32,947 bases of DNA from Candidatus Dadabacteria bacterium (GCA_003696425.1 RFHI01000096.1:1-32947); one strand, 5' to 3'. Shown: positions 1-8,380, numbered from the stretch's first letter. Made by a program: numbers and translations. The notes: a model not told the origin generated them from the letters alone.

Positions 1-1521
1 CTTTTATATACTTTTGATTCAGCTTCTTATTTTTCGATCATAAAAGATAATGGGCTGATGCTTTTACTGAAGAGTTTTAGCCAGAGTCCTCCGGAATGGC
101 TGAGTGTGAGCGAAGTAGCCTTTCGTTATCTAATAATTTTCCAGCTCGCAGTTTACTTTTTTGATAATTCGGCTGCACGACGAGCCTGTATCCAGGGCTT
201 GGTTTATGCGCTACCGTGTTTATTTTTGATTCTAATATTTCAAATCCTGGGAGTTGGCTTCCCGAATCAAAACGCCTACTGGAACTTTCTTGGACGTCTT
301 CCAGCAAGCTTAAGCGATCCGAATTCATTTGGTCTATCTTCATTTTTGGTAGCGCTGATCTTTTTTAATGAAGAGGATAAAAAGCCCTTTCAAACAGTAG
401 TTATTCTTATTCTACTTCTTTTAGCCTGTGTCTATTCAGGCTCGCGAACACTCTGGCTGGGAGTCGTATTAATGGCAGGAATAATAGCTCTTCGTAGCTT
501 CAAAGGCAGTCTCTATTTATTAGTGATTGCATCTGCAATATTAGTAATACCCTTATTGTATTATTTGGGCGTGTCTAATCACCTTCAAGCAGGATTTTGC
601 ACTGGCCTGCCATCAGGGTTAGAACGTCTTTGTAAAGCTATGCTGGTCGAGGATTTATCAACCACGTTTCATAGTAGAATTATATTTAACTGGATTGCTG
701 CCCATGTGTTTTTAGAAAATCCGTTTGTTGGTATAGGCCCCGGGCGTTTTAGAGCTTTACTGCCTTATTATGCAGCCAGCTATTATCCTCAGCTCGGCAT
801 CTGGACTGATAATCCAAATAATTTTTATCTCGGTATTTTAGTAGAAACAGGGTTGATCGGGGCTGTTTTACTTACTGTTACAATTTTTAATTTTAAACTG
901 AAAGACGCCGCCAAAAGAAGCATTTTTAAATCTTCAGCTCTGTGGACCTATGGATTATTGCTGCTAACTGGACCTCACGTTGAATTTGTAGAGGTGTCAC
1001 TTTTAACGGCAATTCTTTTTGCTCAAACATTAACTTTACGGGAAACAAACCAGTTTCTTATTCATCGAAATTACACATATATTATTGGTGTAGTTATTTT
1101 ATTCATTGCTGTTAATTTTAGAAACGGCAATACCTTACACGGCCTCTATCCGCCCGAGCAGACCCCTCAAAAGGACTACGTAGTCTGGACTGCTAGAAAG
1201 GCTTTATTTAAGTTGCGCTGCCGTGAAAACGCTTCGGCAAGGCTAAGCATTAGAAGTCTGGTTAATACACCCGTTAACAAAGCGCTTAAAATCTTTGTAT
1301 CAACGCCACTTGAGAAGCGCACTATTGCTGTCAGCGACAAGCTGCTTCACCAGCTAAAACTAAGCTGTATACCTGCTGGCGGTGCAGTTAAACTCTCTAA
1401 ACTGCCGGTCGAGATAAAACTTAAACAGGTCTGGCTTCCTGCTGTTTCAGGAACATCTTCAGATTACCGCAGGCTAGGGGTTCAGTTGGTTATTGGCTCT
1501 TTGAGTGAAATTACACCATAA
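1..1521 (+). CDS. O-antigen ligase/polymerase family membrane protein (Wzy_C-like), 5' end outside window
   Basis: The frame stays open from base 1 to the first in-frame ATG at 58, so the gene very probably starts upstream and is truncated by the window edge. The visible product is a polytopic membrane protein with many hydrophobic segments. The stretch FLENPFVGIGPGRFR matches the conserved loop of Wzy_C / O-antigen ligase proteins (typically 'hPllGvGpGnF'). Such enzymes act at the periplasmic face of the inner membrane, joining or polymerising lipid-linked glycans. After the last membrane segment a soluble tail of about 130 residues follows, rich in beta-type sequence, which I do not recognise. 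Whether it is a ligase (WaaL) or polymerase (Wzy) cannot be told from sequence. No other glycan gene adjoins it in this window. Confidence 0.8.
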   Translation, partial: LLYTFDSASYFSIIKDNGLMLLLKSFSQSPPEWLSVSEVAFRYLIIFQLAVYFFDNSAARRACIQGLVYALPCLFLILIFQILGVGFPNQNAYWNFLGRLPASLSDPNSFGLSSFLVALIFFNEEDKKPFQTVVILILLLLACVYSGSRTLWLGVVLMAGIIALRSFKGSLYLLVIASAILVIPLLYYLGVSNHLQAGFCTGLPSGLERLCKAMLVEDLSTTFHSRIIFNWIAAHVFLENPFVGIGPGRFRALLPYYAASYYPQLGIWTDNPNNFYLGILVETGLIGAVLLTVTIFNFKLKDAAKRSIFKSSALWTYGLLLLTGPHVEFVEVSLLTAILFAQTLTLRETNQFLIHRNYTYIIGVVILFIAVNFRNGNTLHGLYPPEQTPQKDYVVWTARKALFKLRCRENASARLSIRSLVNTPVNKALKIFVSTPLEKRTIAVSDKLLHQLKLSCIPAGGAVKLSKLPVEIKLKQVWLPAVSGTSSDYRRLGVQLVIGSLSEITP

Positions 1522-1626
1522 AAAACGTAATAAAAACACATAGATATCTTTTTAGTACATTAATTGGCGATTTGCCGCATAACAATTAGAAGAGCCTTAT
1601 TAACCCCGATAGTCCGTTAAAGTGTT

Positions 1627-2337
1627 ATGGTGAATTCGTTGCAGACAACCCGAATACGTAAAGCAATTGCACTAGAAAAAATAGAGTGGGGTAGGGCCGT
1701 TGACATCTTAAGTAGAGAGTACTCAAGAACTGATGTTTATAAAACAGTTAAACGTTTTGTTGGAGAATTTAACAAGCCGTTTCTCTCTCTTTGGCTAAAC
1801 AGGGATTTACTCCATAAGCGTTACAATAGCCTGCTCAGGGCTATCTGTACGGTACACGGCAGTGACTGGTTAAGTATCAGTCATGAACACAGGAACAGTT
1901 TGTTTAGCATAGCTTTGGAATTAAAACAAAATGTCCTATTTGAACCCGTAATAAGTAGAAATCAGGAGTCTAACTACAAGTTAACCTGCTTCCCACGTCA
2001 TAATTTAAAGATTGGCAAGTTTAACTTCGTGCTTAAAAGACGCATCAGCATGGTTGTTTTTAATCTGATACTGCTATTAATGACGCTATTTGCAGCTACT
2101 GTTTTATCGGGATTACTGATGTATTCGATAGCTGTGATAATTACATTTTACGATGAACCGCATCTGCTCGGAGATGCGGCCAGACAGAATCATATCCTTC
2201 TACTGGCCTTAATGGGTATTCTTGTAGTCGTAGCAGCTCTTTTTCGGGCAACTATTTTATTTGTGCTTAGTAAAGTAAGAAACGTTATTACACAGCTATT
2301 TGCCGTTTTATCTATGCGCGCCCGCAAACAGTTATAA
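1627..2337 (+). CDS. hypothetical protein with two C-terminal membrane helices
   Basis: A 236-residue protein of no family I recognise. The first ~135 residues are charged and look soluble. Two strongly hydrophobic segments follow at about residues 140-172 (around LILLLMTLFAATVLSGLLMY) and 187-216, then a short basic tail. This suggests a cytoplasmic domain anchored by a helical hairpin. It lies about 105 bases after the O-antigen ligase-like gene and 44 bases before ispH, all on one strand, so it may be co-transcribed. No clear Shine-Dalgarno sequence precedes the ATG. Codon use and ORF length support a real gene; function is unknown. Confidence 0.6.
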   Translation: MVNSLQTTRIRKAIALEKIEWGRAVDILSREYSRTDVYKTVKRFVGEFNKPFLSLWLNRDLLHKRYNSLLRAICTVHGSDWLSISHEHRNSLFSIALELKQNVLFEPVISRNQESNYKLTCFPRHNLKIGKFNFVLKRRISMVVFNLILLLMTLFAATVLSGLLMYSIAVIITFYDEPHLLGDAARQNHILLLALMGILVVVAALFRATILFVLSKVRNVITQLFAVLSMRARKQL

Positions 2338-2381
2338 CCCATTTAGACCTATCAGCTTTTTTGTGTTATAAGGAGGCTGAT

Positions 2382-3665
2382 ATGGCACGAATATTTGATA
2401 TACCCGAATTTTACCGCTCTTCTATTATATCAGTGATAAAACAGGCCCGTCGTCTGCAGGATCACCGCAAACGGGATCTGTCTCCCTCTATTCTCGCGCT
2501 CGGGCCTGTAACTTTTAAAATTGCACGACATTTTGGCTTTTGTTTTGGTGTGGAAAATGCCATTGAAATTGCCTATCGCGCGATAAAAGAGAATCCTGGC
2601 AGGCGAATTTATCTTTTAAGTGAGATGATTCACAACCCGCACGTTAACCAGGATCTGATCTCAAGAGGTGTGAAATTTATTTATTCTTCAGATGGAACTC
2701 AGCTGGTAAATTATAATGAGCTTTCGCCGGAAGATATTGTTATTGTTCCTGCCTTTGGAACAACGGTAGAACTTTTCAGAAAGCTTAGAGAAATCGGTAT
2801 AAACCCCCAACTCTACAATACAACCTGCCCCTTTGTTGAAAAGGTCTGGAAACGCGCTGCACAACTGGGCGAAAAAGGTTTTGCCGTGGTTATTCACGGA
2901 AAGCATTCACATGAAGAGACTAAAGCAACCTTTTCGCATGCGCGTCTTTCGGGAGCAAGTATGGTAATCCGAGATATAGAAGAAGCCAAGATGCTGGCAT
3001 CCTTTATCCGGCTTGAGAGAGACTGGCAAGAATTTGATAATTATTTCGCCGGAAGGTATTCAGAGGATTTCGTTCCTGAAAAACACCTGCAAAAGCTCGG
3101 TGTTGTTAATCAGACCACTATGCTGGCTTCAGAGACTCATACAATCAGCAGGATTTTAAAAGAGGCTTTAAGCAGCAGGTTTGGAGAGAAGCAGTTAAGT
3201 GAACACTTCGCAGATACAAGGGATACGCTTTGTTATGCCACTTCGGAAAACCAAAATTCGATCAAAGGACTACTTGAATCAGGTGGTGATCTGGCAGTTG
3301 TTGTTGGCGGTTACAACTCATCCAATACCTCGCACCTGGTAGAGCTTCTCGAACAGAAAGTTCCTACTTATTACATAAAAGATGACAGTGAAATAATAAG
3401 TAAAAAAGAGATCCGCCATTTAGATTTACATTCAAAAAAAATTACTGTTACCGAAAATTGGCTACCAGAGAATCAGCCTGTTGAGATATTAATTACTGCC
3501 GGTGCCAGCTGCCCTGATGTGCTGGTGGATCGGGTAATAACCACAATTTCATCTTACTACGGGCTTGAGCAGCAGATTAAAGATGCACTTAGGCCGTATC
3601 AGCAGCAGTTAGAGGGCCCAGAGTGCGAGAAGCAAGCGATATCCGCAACAACTACTTGTTATTAA
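2382..3665 (+). CDS. ispH: 4-hydroxy-3-methylbut-2-enyl diphosphate reductase, long plant/cyanobacterial-type form
   Basis: IspH/LytB catalyses the last step of the MEP isoprenoid pathway, reducing HMBPP to IPP and DMAPP with a [4Fe-4S] cluster. The three cluster cysteines are visible: C54 in HFGFCFGVENA, C149 in NTTCPFVEKV and C284 in TLCYATSENQ. The GGYNSSNTSHL segment is also typical. The product is 427 residues, about 110 longer than the E. coli enzyme; the extra middle segment (FDNYFAGRY...HLQKLGVVNQTTMLASET) resembles the plant/cyanobacterial group. The ORF track begins at TTG 2361, but AGGAGG at 2371-2376 sits correctly before the ATG at 2382, so I use that start. It makes precursors used by the polyprenyl synthase at 20.3-21.3 kb. 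Confidence 0.95.
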   Translation: MARIFDIPEFYRSSIISVIKQARRLQDHRKRDLSPSILALGPVTFKIARHFGFCFGVENAIEIAYRAIKENPGRRIYLLSEMIHNPHVNQDLISRGVKFIYSSDGTQLVNYNELSPEDIVIVPAFGTTVELFRKLREIGINPQLYNTTCPFVEKVWKRAAQLGEKGFAVVIHGKHSHEETKATFSHARLSGASMVIRDIEEAKMLASFIRLERDWQEFDNYFAGRYSEDFVPEKHLQKLGVVNQTTMLASETHTISRILKEALSSRFGEKQLSEHFADTRDTLCYATSENQNSIKGLLESGGDLAVVVGGYNSSNTSHLVELLEQKVPTYYIKDDSEIISKKEIRHLDLHSKKITVTENWLPENQPVEILITAGASCPDVLVDRVITTISSYYGLEQQIKDALRPYQQQLEGPECEKQAISATTTCY

Positions 3666-3777
3666 ACAGTTTTATTTGATATCTGACTATTCAGTTAAGC
3701 TCTAATTGTGTCGATTACTGCCAGTATAGCATAGGGAGAAGTACGAGGTATTCTTAGTTACATTAGGCGGAAGCACC

Positions 3778-4236
3778 ATGAAAAATAATCAGCAGGGATT
3801 TACTCTAATAGAGTTGATGGTTGTTATTGGCATACTTGGAATACTAGCAGCTTTGGGAATTACGACATTTAATTTCTATAAACGGGCCGCAGCATACAAT
3901 GTTGCTGAACAGACAATAAGCTTTGCCAGACGCTCTATAGAGGCTGCCCTCACTAAAGACCCCGATAATCCTCCGGCCGCAGTCCCTACAACTGTACAAA
4001 CAGCGCCAGGCCCGATTCAGAGCGCAGCAGCCAGTGAGTTTCTCCCCTCCTTTCAGCTTCCAAGAAACATCAGATTTCAAGTGGAGTATACCCCTGCTTG
4101 CACAAGCTCCGCCTGCACGACGGAAGTTGTTGAAGTGCGTCATTGTCTGGGAACGGAATATGTTCGTTGGGTGCGTTATGGAGACGGAGTTGACGTTCTT
4201 CAGGAGCATCTGGAGGGATATGGCTGCAACCCGTAA
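3778..4236 (+). CDS. type IV pilin-like / pseudopilin protein
   Basis: The N-terminus MKNNQQG|FTLIELMVVIGILGILAALG is a textbook class III prepilin leader: short basic leader, Gly at -1, Phe at +1, Glu at +5, then a hydrophobic helix. Prepilin peptidase PilD would cleave and methylate it. The 152-residue product has a small C-terminal domain with four cysteines (in CTSSACTT, RHCLG and YGCN), compatible with disulfides. It could be a minor pilin or a type II secretion pseudopilin. No pil or gsp gene lies nearby, so it is an orphan here. An AGGCGGAAG Shine-Dalgarno-like sequence precedes the ATG. Confidence 0.88.
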   Translation: MKNNQQGFTLIELMVVIGILGILAALGITTFNFYKRAAAYNVAEQTISFARRSIEAALTKDPDNPPAAVPTTVQTAPGPIQSAAASEFLPSFQLPRNIRFQVEYTPACTSSACTTEVVEVRHCLGTEYVRWVRYGDGVDVLQEHLEGYGCNP

Positions 4237-4242
4237 CTCTAT

Positions 4243-4270
4243 TTGACATTTATCACATTAACTAGATAAT
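4243..4270 (+). promoter_or_regulatory. sigma70-like promoter before the PfkB-family kinase
   Basis: TTGACA (4243-4248) and GATAAT (4265-4270) are separated by 16 bases, a close match to the -35/-10 consensus. The expected start is about 45 bases before the GTG at 4322. It lies just after the pilin stop, so the kinase probably has its own promoter. Confidence 0.5.
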
Positions 4271-4321
4271 CTTCCTTCATATCACAGCGTTTATAATATC
4301 TAAACAGGATGGGAGCAGTCT

Positions 4322-5326
4322 GTGTCGGAGAAATTTGATTTATTGGGGCTTGGTAACGCTATTGTCGATATCGTCGCAGAGGTTAGTGAAAATGAGTTTT
4401 TAAAACTCGGCTTTGAGAAGGCATCTATGCGCCTGGTCGACATAGATCAACAGAAAGCACTTATTGAAAATTTCAGCGATAGGAATCTGTCGCTGAGTAG
4501 CGGCGGTTCAGTTGCAAATTCAGTGATGGTTTTTTCCGGGCTTGGAGGTAAAGCAGCGTTTAAATGTTGTATAGGGGATGATCCCTATGGGCTTCATTAT
4601 GCTGCGGAACTTGAACAGAATAATATTAAACTAGGTGCGCCGATTATAGCTGGGGCGACTACAGGAACATGTTTTGTCCTGACTACTCCAGACGGCGAGA
4701 GAACTATGCGTACTTCGTTAGGGGTATCAGGCAGCTTTAGTCAGGAGCATTTAGATCCCGAGATAATTGCTAATTCCCGCTGGATATTTATTGAAGGGTA
4801 TCTGCTGGCTAATGCTGACACCGGTCAACAGGCTGTAAGAAGAGCAGTGCAGCTTGCGCGTCAAAATGATACCAAAGTTGCAGTTACATGCTCAGAATCA
4901 TGGGTAATAGAGTCTTTTCGTGATGAAGTAGAGTGGGTGATTGAACGTTCCGATCTGGTGTTTGCTAATGAACTTGAGGCAATGTCTCTCAGCAGAGAAT
5001 CTTCCGTGGAAGCAGCCTTTCAGCGACTCTGTGAAAGTTGCACTTCTGTGGTGGTAACGATGGGGTCAAAAGGTGCGCTTGTTCAACATGGAGAGGAGAA
5101 TGTGCACGTTCCGGCTTTTAAATGTAACCCTCGCGATTTAACCGGCGCTGGGGATGCTTTTGCCGGTACTTTTCTGTATGGTCTGGTAACCGGCCAGAGT
5201 GCTTATGATAGTGCTCGCGCCGGTTGTTTTATAGCTTCTAAGGTGATTGAACATTTAGGGGCACGCCTTCAAACCGGTGTAAAAGAGCTTTGGAATGAAC
5301 TGAAAAACCATGAGACTGCTCATTAA
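4322..5326 (+). CDS. PfkB-family carbohydrate/nucleoside kinase (adenosine kinase-like)
   Basis: A 334-residue ribokinase-superfamily kinase. The N-terminal GGSVANSVMVFSGLGG motif and the C-terminal DLTGAGDAFAGTF signature with catalytic Asp at about residue 278 are both intact. These enzymes transfer phosphate from ATP to a sugar or nucleoside hydroxyl. Length and overall pattern fit the group annotated as adenosine kinase or sugar kinase; substrate cannot be fixed by eye. Translation starts with GTG at 4322, preceded by a GGGAG-type ribosome site, and a good promoter lies at 4243-4270. Downstream lies almost 800 bases without a convincing gene. Confidence 0.88.
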   Translation: MSEKFDLLGLGNAIVDIVAEVSENEFLKLGFEKASMRLVDIDQQKALIENFSDRNLSLSSGGSVANSVMVFSGLGGKAAFKCCIGDDPYGLHYAAELEQNNIKLGAPIIAGATTGTCFVLTTPDGERTMRTSLGVSGSFSQEHLDPEIIANSRWIFIEGYLLANADTGQQAVRRAVQLARQNDTKVAVTCSESWVIESFRDEVEWVIERSDLVFANELEAMSLSRESSVEAAFQRLCESCTSVVVTMGSKGALVQHGEENVHVPAFKCNPRDLTGAGDAFAGTFLYGLVTGQSAYDSARAGCFIASKVIEHLGARLQTGVKELWNELKNHETAH

Positions 5327-5437
5327 GCCCCTAATGAAAAATCGTTCACCGGGGTAAAAAGTGCTGTTTGAACCTATTTAGGGAGCGTGAAATTGATTAC
5401 TAATTTTGTCACCCAGGAGTTGCCCCGCAAATCAACC

Positions 5438-5473
5438 CCTGCCTGTCCGCCGTAGCCTTGGCGAAGGGGGCGG
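5438..5473. repeat. short dispersed repeat of the 'GYGGQA' type
   Basis: The segment GCCTGTCCGCCGTAGCC followed by TTGGCGAAGG, read on the minus strand, encodes the peptide PLRQGYGGQAG. I recognise this as a short high-copy repeat that contaminates predicted proteins in many environmental genomes (from memory, not searched). It contains CCGCC...GGCGG and GCC-TT-GGC inverted arms, so it can fold into a hairpin. It sits at the left edge of repeat copy A. At the equivalent edge of copy B a different short sequence is present. Confidence 0.55.
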
Positions 5474-5761
5474 TAGATAGTTATTCGGTATGAGGGTCCA
5501 GGCTGTTCAATTTTTTTGGGTTTAGCCGGTTCTGCCGGTGGCGGTAGCGGCATTCTATTGCGCCGGTTTGGTTGCGCGATATTTGATTTAGCAAACACCA
5601 CTGATTATCATTTTCACCATCGCAGTCTGAATCACAAAGGGCTTTTCCCCTTATAAGTTAAAACAACGCACGCTCAGCCACTGACTTGGGAGGCCTCCCT
5701 GCAATGCGCGAAGGGGAATAGAGTGAACACCGCTGTCAACCATGGGTCTCAAAGGATAGTT
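5469..5761 (+). repeat. dispersed repeat module 1, copy A
   Basis: This stretch matches the reverse complement of 19668-19987 over its length. Shared blocks include CATTCTATTGCGCC, AAACACCACT, CAGTCTGAATCACAAA, GCAATGCGCGAAGGGGAATA and CCATGGGTCTCAAAGGA. Copy A lacks about 27 bases present in copy B near the GCGCC block. Changes between the copies alter predicted amino acids and copy A has a stop (CCCTTATAA) inside the longest shared frame. It is therefore more likely a decayed or non-coding element than a gene. The overlapping 75-aa ORF of the track (5374-5601 minus) is repeat-derived and not annotated. Confidence 0.75.
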
Positions 5762-6122
5762 ACAATTGTGCTCGCCATACTCCAATTCCTGCGCTTTTTT
5801 AATGCAACCTCGGCTCAAAATTGCTCTTCTTGTGACGGATTCTCATGAAGAATTGGGCTCGCGGTATTACAGGGATAACATGCTGTAATCATTAATTCCA
5901 TTTGAGTAGGATTTCTTTTCGCGTTAAAATATCCTTATCAGGCTCCCATCTATTGGGCGCCTGTTTTTAAGCGTTGTTTAGTCGTTCCGCGTTTTCTTCA
6001 GGTTAACCCCTATTTTATTACTGGTTTTAGTAAGGAAAACGGCTCTCAGGCCTTAGGTATGCCTGTGTTTACAGGGGATACGCTAATGCCAAAATTATTA
6101 ATCATCAGTTAGGTGAAAAGTT
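5762..6122. other. gene-free stretch between repeat A and the 433-residue protein gene
   Basis: No credible ORF is seen. It holds an ATTACAG/CTGTAAT inverted repeat (5866-5872 and 5883-5889, 10-base loop) and the terminator-like hairpin at 5939-5968. The last ~150 bases form the leader of the next gene, which has an AGGTGA ribosome site just before its ATG. Confidence 0.5.
5939..5968 (+). terminator. Rho-independent terminator hairpin, orphan
   Basis: CAGGCTCCCA and TGGGCGCCTG form a 10-base stem with one mismatch and a 5-base loop, followed directly by TTTTT. The nearest upstream gene on this strand ends more than 600 bases away. The hairpin may therefore end an unannotated small RNA or a long kinase transcript. 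Confidence 0.65.
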
Positions 6123-7424
6123 ATGCCATCTCTTACTAAAGGACTTAAGTTAAATAAAATCGACAGTCGCAGCTATATAGTAACAGTGGTAGTTTTGCTC
6201 TCTGCGATTGGGCTGTTTTTTCTGCCTGAGCTTACCGGTATCGGGACAACCAAAAAGCAGTTGAGTAAGCCTTATATGGATATATCTTTTGAAGACTCAA
6301 CAATTGACGAAGCGGTAGATTACCCCTATCGCGAAGGCCAGCCAGATCAGCTCGAAGTTTACTCTCCCGAATCTGAACAGAAAAAAGAGGATCTGCCACA
6401 AGTATCTGAAAAGTCCGAGACAGAGGCGGGGGGTGGAATCTTCAGCAGTTTTTTCAGTTCAAAAAAGAGCAGTTCGAGTGAAGAGAGCGGCCTTGAGCGT
6501 GCCTCCATTAAGCTTACTCCAACCGGTGAAAACCGTGTAAATCAGGACTGTCAGGCAAAACTTGCTAAAACTTCTGAAGTAAAAGAACCTTCACTTTTTG
6601 AGGGCGATTTAAGCTGGGATGCGATAAGAAGTAAACAGTCGATCAGAATTATCAGTAAGGCACAAAGGGAATCTTTAAGGCTGCTTGGCAGGATACCCCA
6701 AAACAGAAAGCGCTCGCGCTTTTCGTTGCAGGATTATATTAATGGGCTTTCTGCTGTTGCTTCAGGAAAGAATTTCTCCCTAACACTAAAGGAAGTTCTG
6801 GACTATCTAAGTGCACTTGAGAGACGGGTAACACTTACTATGGCGCGTGAAAACGTCCCGCGAGCTGAGATGATAGAGTGGCAAAAGATTAGCTTAAGGC
6901 CGTTAATTAATAATGCACGCAATGAAATTCTTAAGAAGCGCGTAATTAAGCCCTTTAATCCGCATTTGACCTTTTATGATGTAGTAGTTTACCAGTCACC
7001 GGATCATTATGGACGTTGGGATCCCCGTGAAAGGGCACATATTATTGCCAAAGGATATGTGATAGGCAACGAGATCAAAGAGATAGAGATGTTTCATAAT
7101 AACATCTCCAAGGGTAAATTTGTTCCACGCCCGGCTGACAATAAGGGCAGGAGGAACTTTGAACTTGCTTATCAGGATGCTCGTGGTATCTGGGTATTCA
7201 GGGTAAAGAGTAAGGAAGGCGAGGTGGTTGACTATTACTACAATTTCTATAAGGGAGCTAGAAGATTCAGGTGGGGAGGACGTCAGGGTGGCTACGTGTT
7301 TATGCTGCCTTATCGGTCTGGAGACCCGCGTTTCAATAAACTATTCCTGCTGGGTGTCAAAGGACTGCGCCAGCCATCGATATTTGACGGATTTACATCA
7401 AGGGGAGCCATAGCTGTATTTTAA
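6123..7424 (+). CDS. unknown N-terminally anchored protein with Ser-rich linker
   Basis: A 433-residue protein I cannot assign. It has a basic N-terminus, one membrane segment at about residues 19-37 (IVTVVVLLSAIGLFFLP), an acidic stretch at ~55-95 and a Gly/Ser/Phe/Lys low-complexity linker (IFSSFFSSKKSSSSEESG). Next comes a helical region at ~170-285, then a beta-rich, aromatic C-terminal domain ending around YNFYKGARRFRWGGRQGGY. The layout suggests an inner-membrane anchor with the bulk in the periplasm. The start is supported by AGGTGA a few bases upstream. It stands alone, over 200 bases from the next gene and preceded by a terminator, so it is probably monocistronic. Confidence 0.7.
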   Translation: MPSLTKGLKLNKIDSRSYIVTVVVLLSAIGLFFLPELTGIGTTKKQLSKPYMDISFEDSTIDEAVDYPYREGQPDQLEVYSPESEQKKEDLPQVSEKSETEAGGGIFSSFFSSKKSSSSEESGLERASIKLTPTGENRVNQDCQAKLAKTSEVKEPSLFEGDLSWDAIRSKQSIRIISKAQRESLRLLGRIPQNRKRSRFSLQDYINGLSAVASGKNFSLTLKEVLDYLSALERRVTLTMARENVPRAEMIEWQKISLRPLINNARNEILKKRVIKPFNPHLTFYDVVVYQSPDHYGRWDPRERAHIIAKGYVIGNEIKEIEMFHNNISKGKFVPRPADNKGRRNFELAYQDARGIWVFRVKSKEGEVVDYYYNFYKGARRFRWGGRQGGYVFMLPYRSGDPRFNKLFLLGVKGLRQPSIFDGFTSRGAIAVF

Positions 7425-7693
7425 GGTAATGTCAGTATTTACGCCTGTCAGAATCGTAGGTAAGGTGTCACATGCATCCCGGCTTAATAGGTAACTACGG
7501 TTTAGATATACAAATTCAAGTAACAGATCGGGGTAAAATTTTGGTTTCCGGGTCAGATTGATGAATAGGCCCACAGGCTGGTTATTTGAGGTTATAAGTA
7601 ATATGAAAATATTGACGGCCAGTTAAGATTAAGCAACACTGAAGCAGTTTGTGATAGTTGACGATATATAGAATAAAAGAGGAGAGCGAGACT

Positions 7694-8377
7694 TTGAGCA
7701 AAAGATTACATCAGCATCTTTTCCCTATTATTGATGCCATGGTAGAAGATGCACTTGAAGACCTTGAGAGCGAAGGAGAAGAGATCTCTTGCAGAAAGGG
7801 CTGTAACCATTGTTGTCATTTATTGGTGGAGGTTTCCTGGGAAGAGGCGACAGAACTTGCAAACTGGGTACTAAATTTGCCTCATTCAAGACGCGAGAGA
7901 TTTTTAGGGCGTATAAGGAAAAATGCCGCCGAAGCGCGAGAACTCTTTTTAAGTGACAAAAAAGCCCACCGCTTTCTTAAACCGGCTGACGGAGAAGAAG
8001 AAATACCGGATCATATTTTTGACCGTTACTTTTATGGTAAACGTCGCCCATGCCCTTTTCTTGAGTTAGGGGCGTGTGCTGCTTATGAAGTAAGACCTAC
8101 TCCCTGCCGACTTCATATGGTCACAACAGATCCTGAGCTTTGTTCAGCGGAATCGGAAGAGCAGGAGTATGAAACTCACCAGCGCTTAGAAGAGCTTCAG
8201 GAGCAGGCAACCCCGGTAATTCAGGCTGCTGAGAAGACTCACCTGTGGGGACAACTTGGAATTATGGTGGAAGCAGCTTATCAGGCACTTATAGAAAATA
8301 ACCTCACGACGAAGGCCGATAATAATAACAGCGAAGTTGCTTGCGACAACGGCGATCAGAAAACCAGGGTAGCCTGA
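7694..8377 (+). CDS. YkgJ-family CxxxCxxCC protein (putative zinc/iron-chelating)
   Basis: The cysteine cluster CRKGCNHCCHLLVEV near the N-terminus, plus the later RPCPFLELGACAAYEVRPTPCRLH, is the pattern of the YkgJ family (PF03692, putative zinc- or iron-chelating domain). The family's biochemical role is poorly known. The protein is about 227 residues, soluble and acidic at the C-terminus. The track starts at TTG 7658, but AGAGGAG at 7678-7684 lies inside that frame and points to the TTG at 7694 (MSKRLHQHLF...), which I prefer; the ATG at 7739 is a further alternative. It is convergent with tpiA, with only three bases between the stop codons. Confidence 0.82.
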   Translation: MSKRLHQHLFPIIDAMVEDALEDLESEGEEISCRKGCNHCCHLLVEVSWEEATELANWVLNLPHSRRERFLGRIRKNAAEARELFLSDKKAHRFLKPADGEEEIPDHIFDRYFYGKRRPCPFLELGACAAYEVRPTPCRLHMVTTDPELCSAESEEQEYETHQRLEELQEQATPVIQAAEKTHLWGQLGIMVEAAYQALIENNLTTKADNNNSEVACDNGDQKTRVA

Positions 8378-8380
8378 GGG

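Noticed and set aside
77-343. 88-aa minus-strand ORF inside the O-antigen ligase gene
   Set aside because: Lies fully within a convincing membrane-protein frame and shows no recognisable features.
5327-5440. Terminator after the PfkB kinase
   Set aside because: No stable stem followed by a T-run could be found directly after the stop.
5374-5601. 75-aa minus-strand ORF with Pro-rich PLPPPAEPAKPKK segment
   Set aside because: Made of repeat copy A and the GYGGQA repeat; copy B has a similar short frame but with different length and ends, and no ribosome site.
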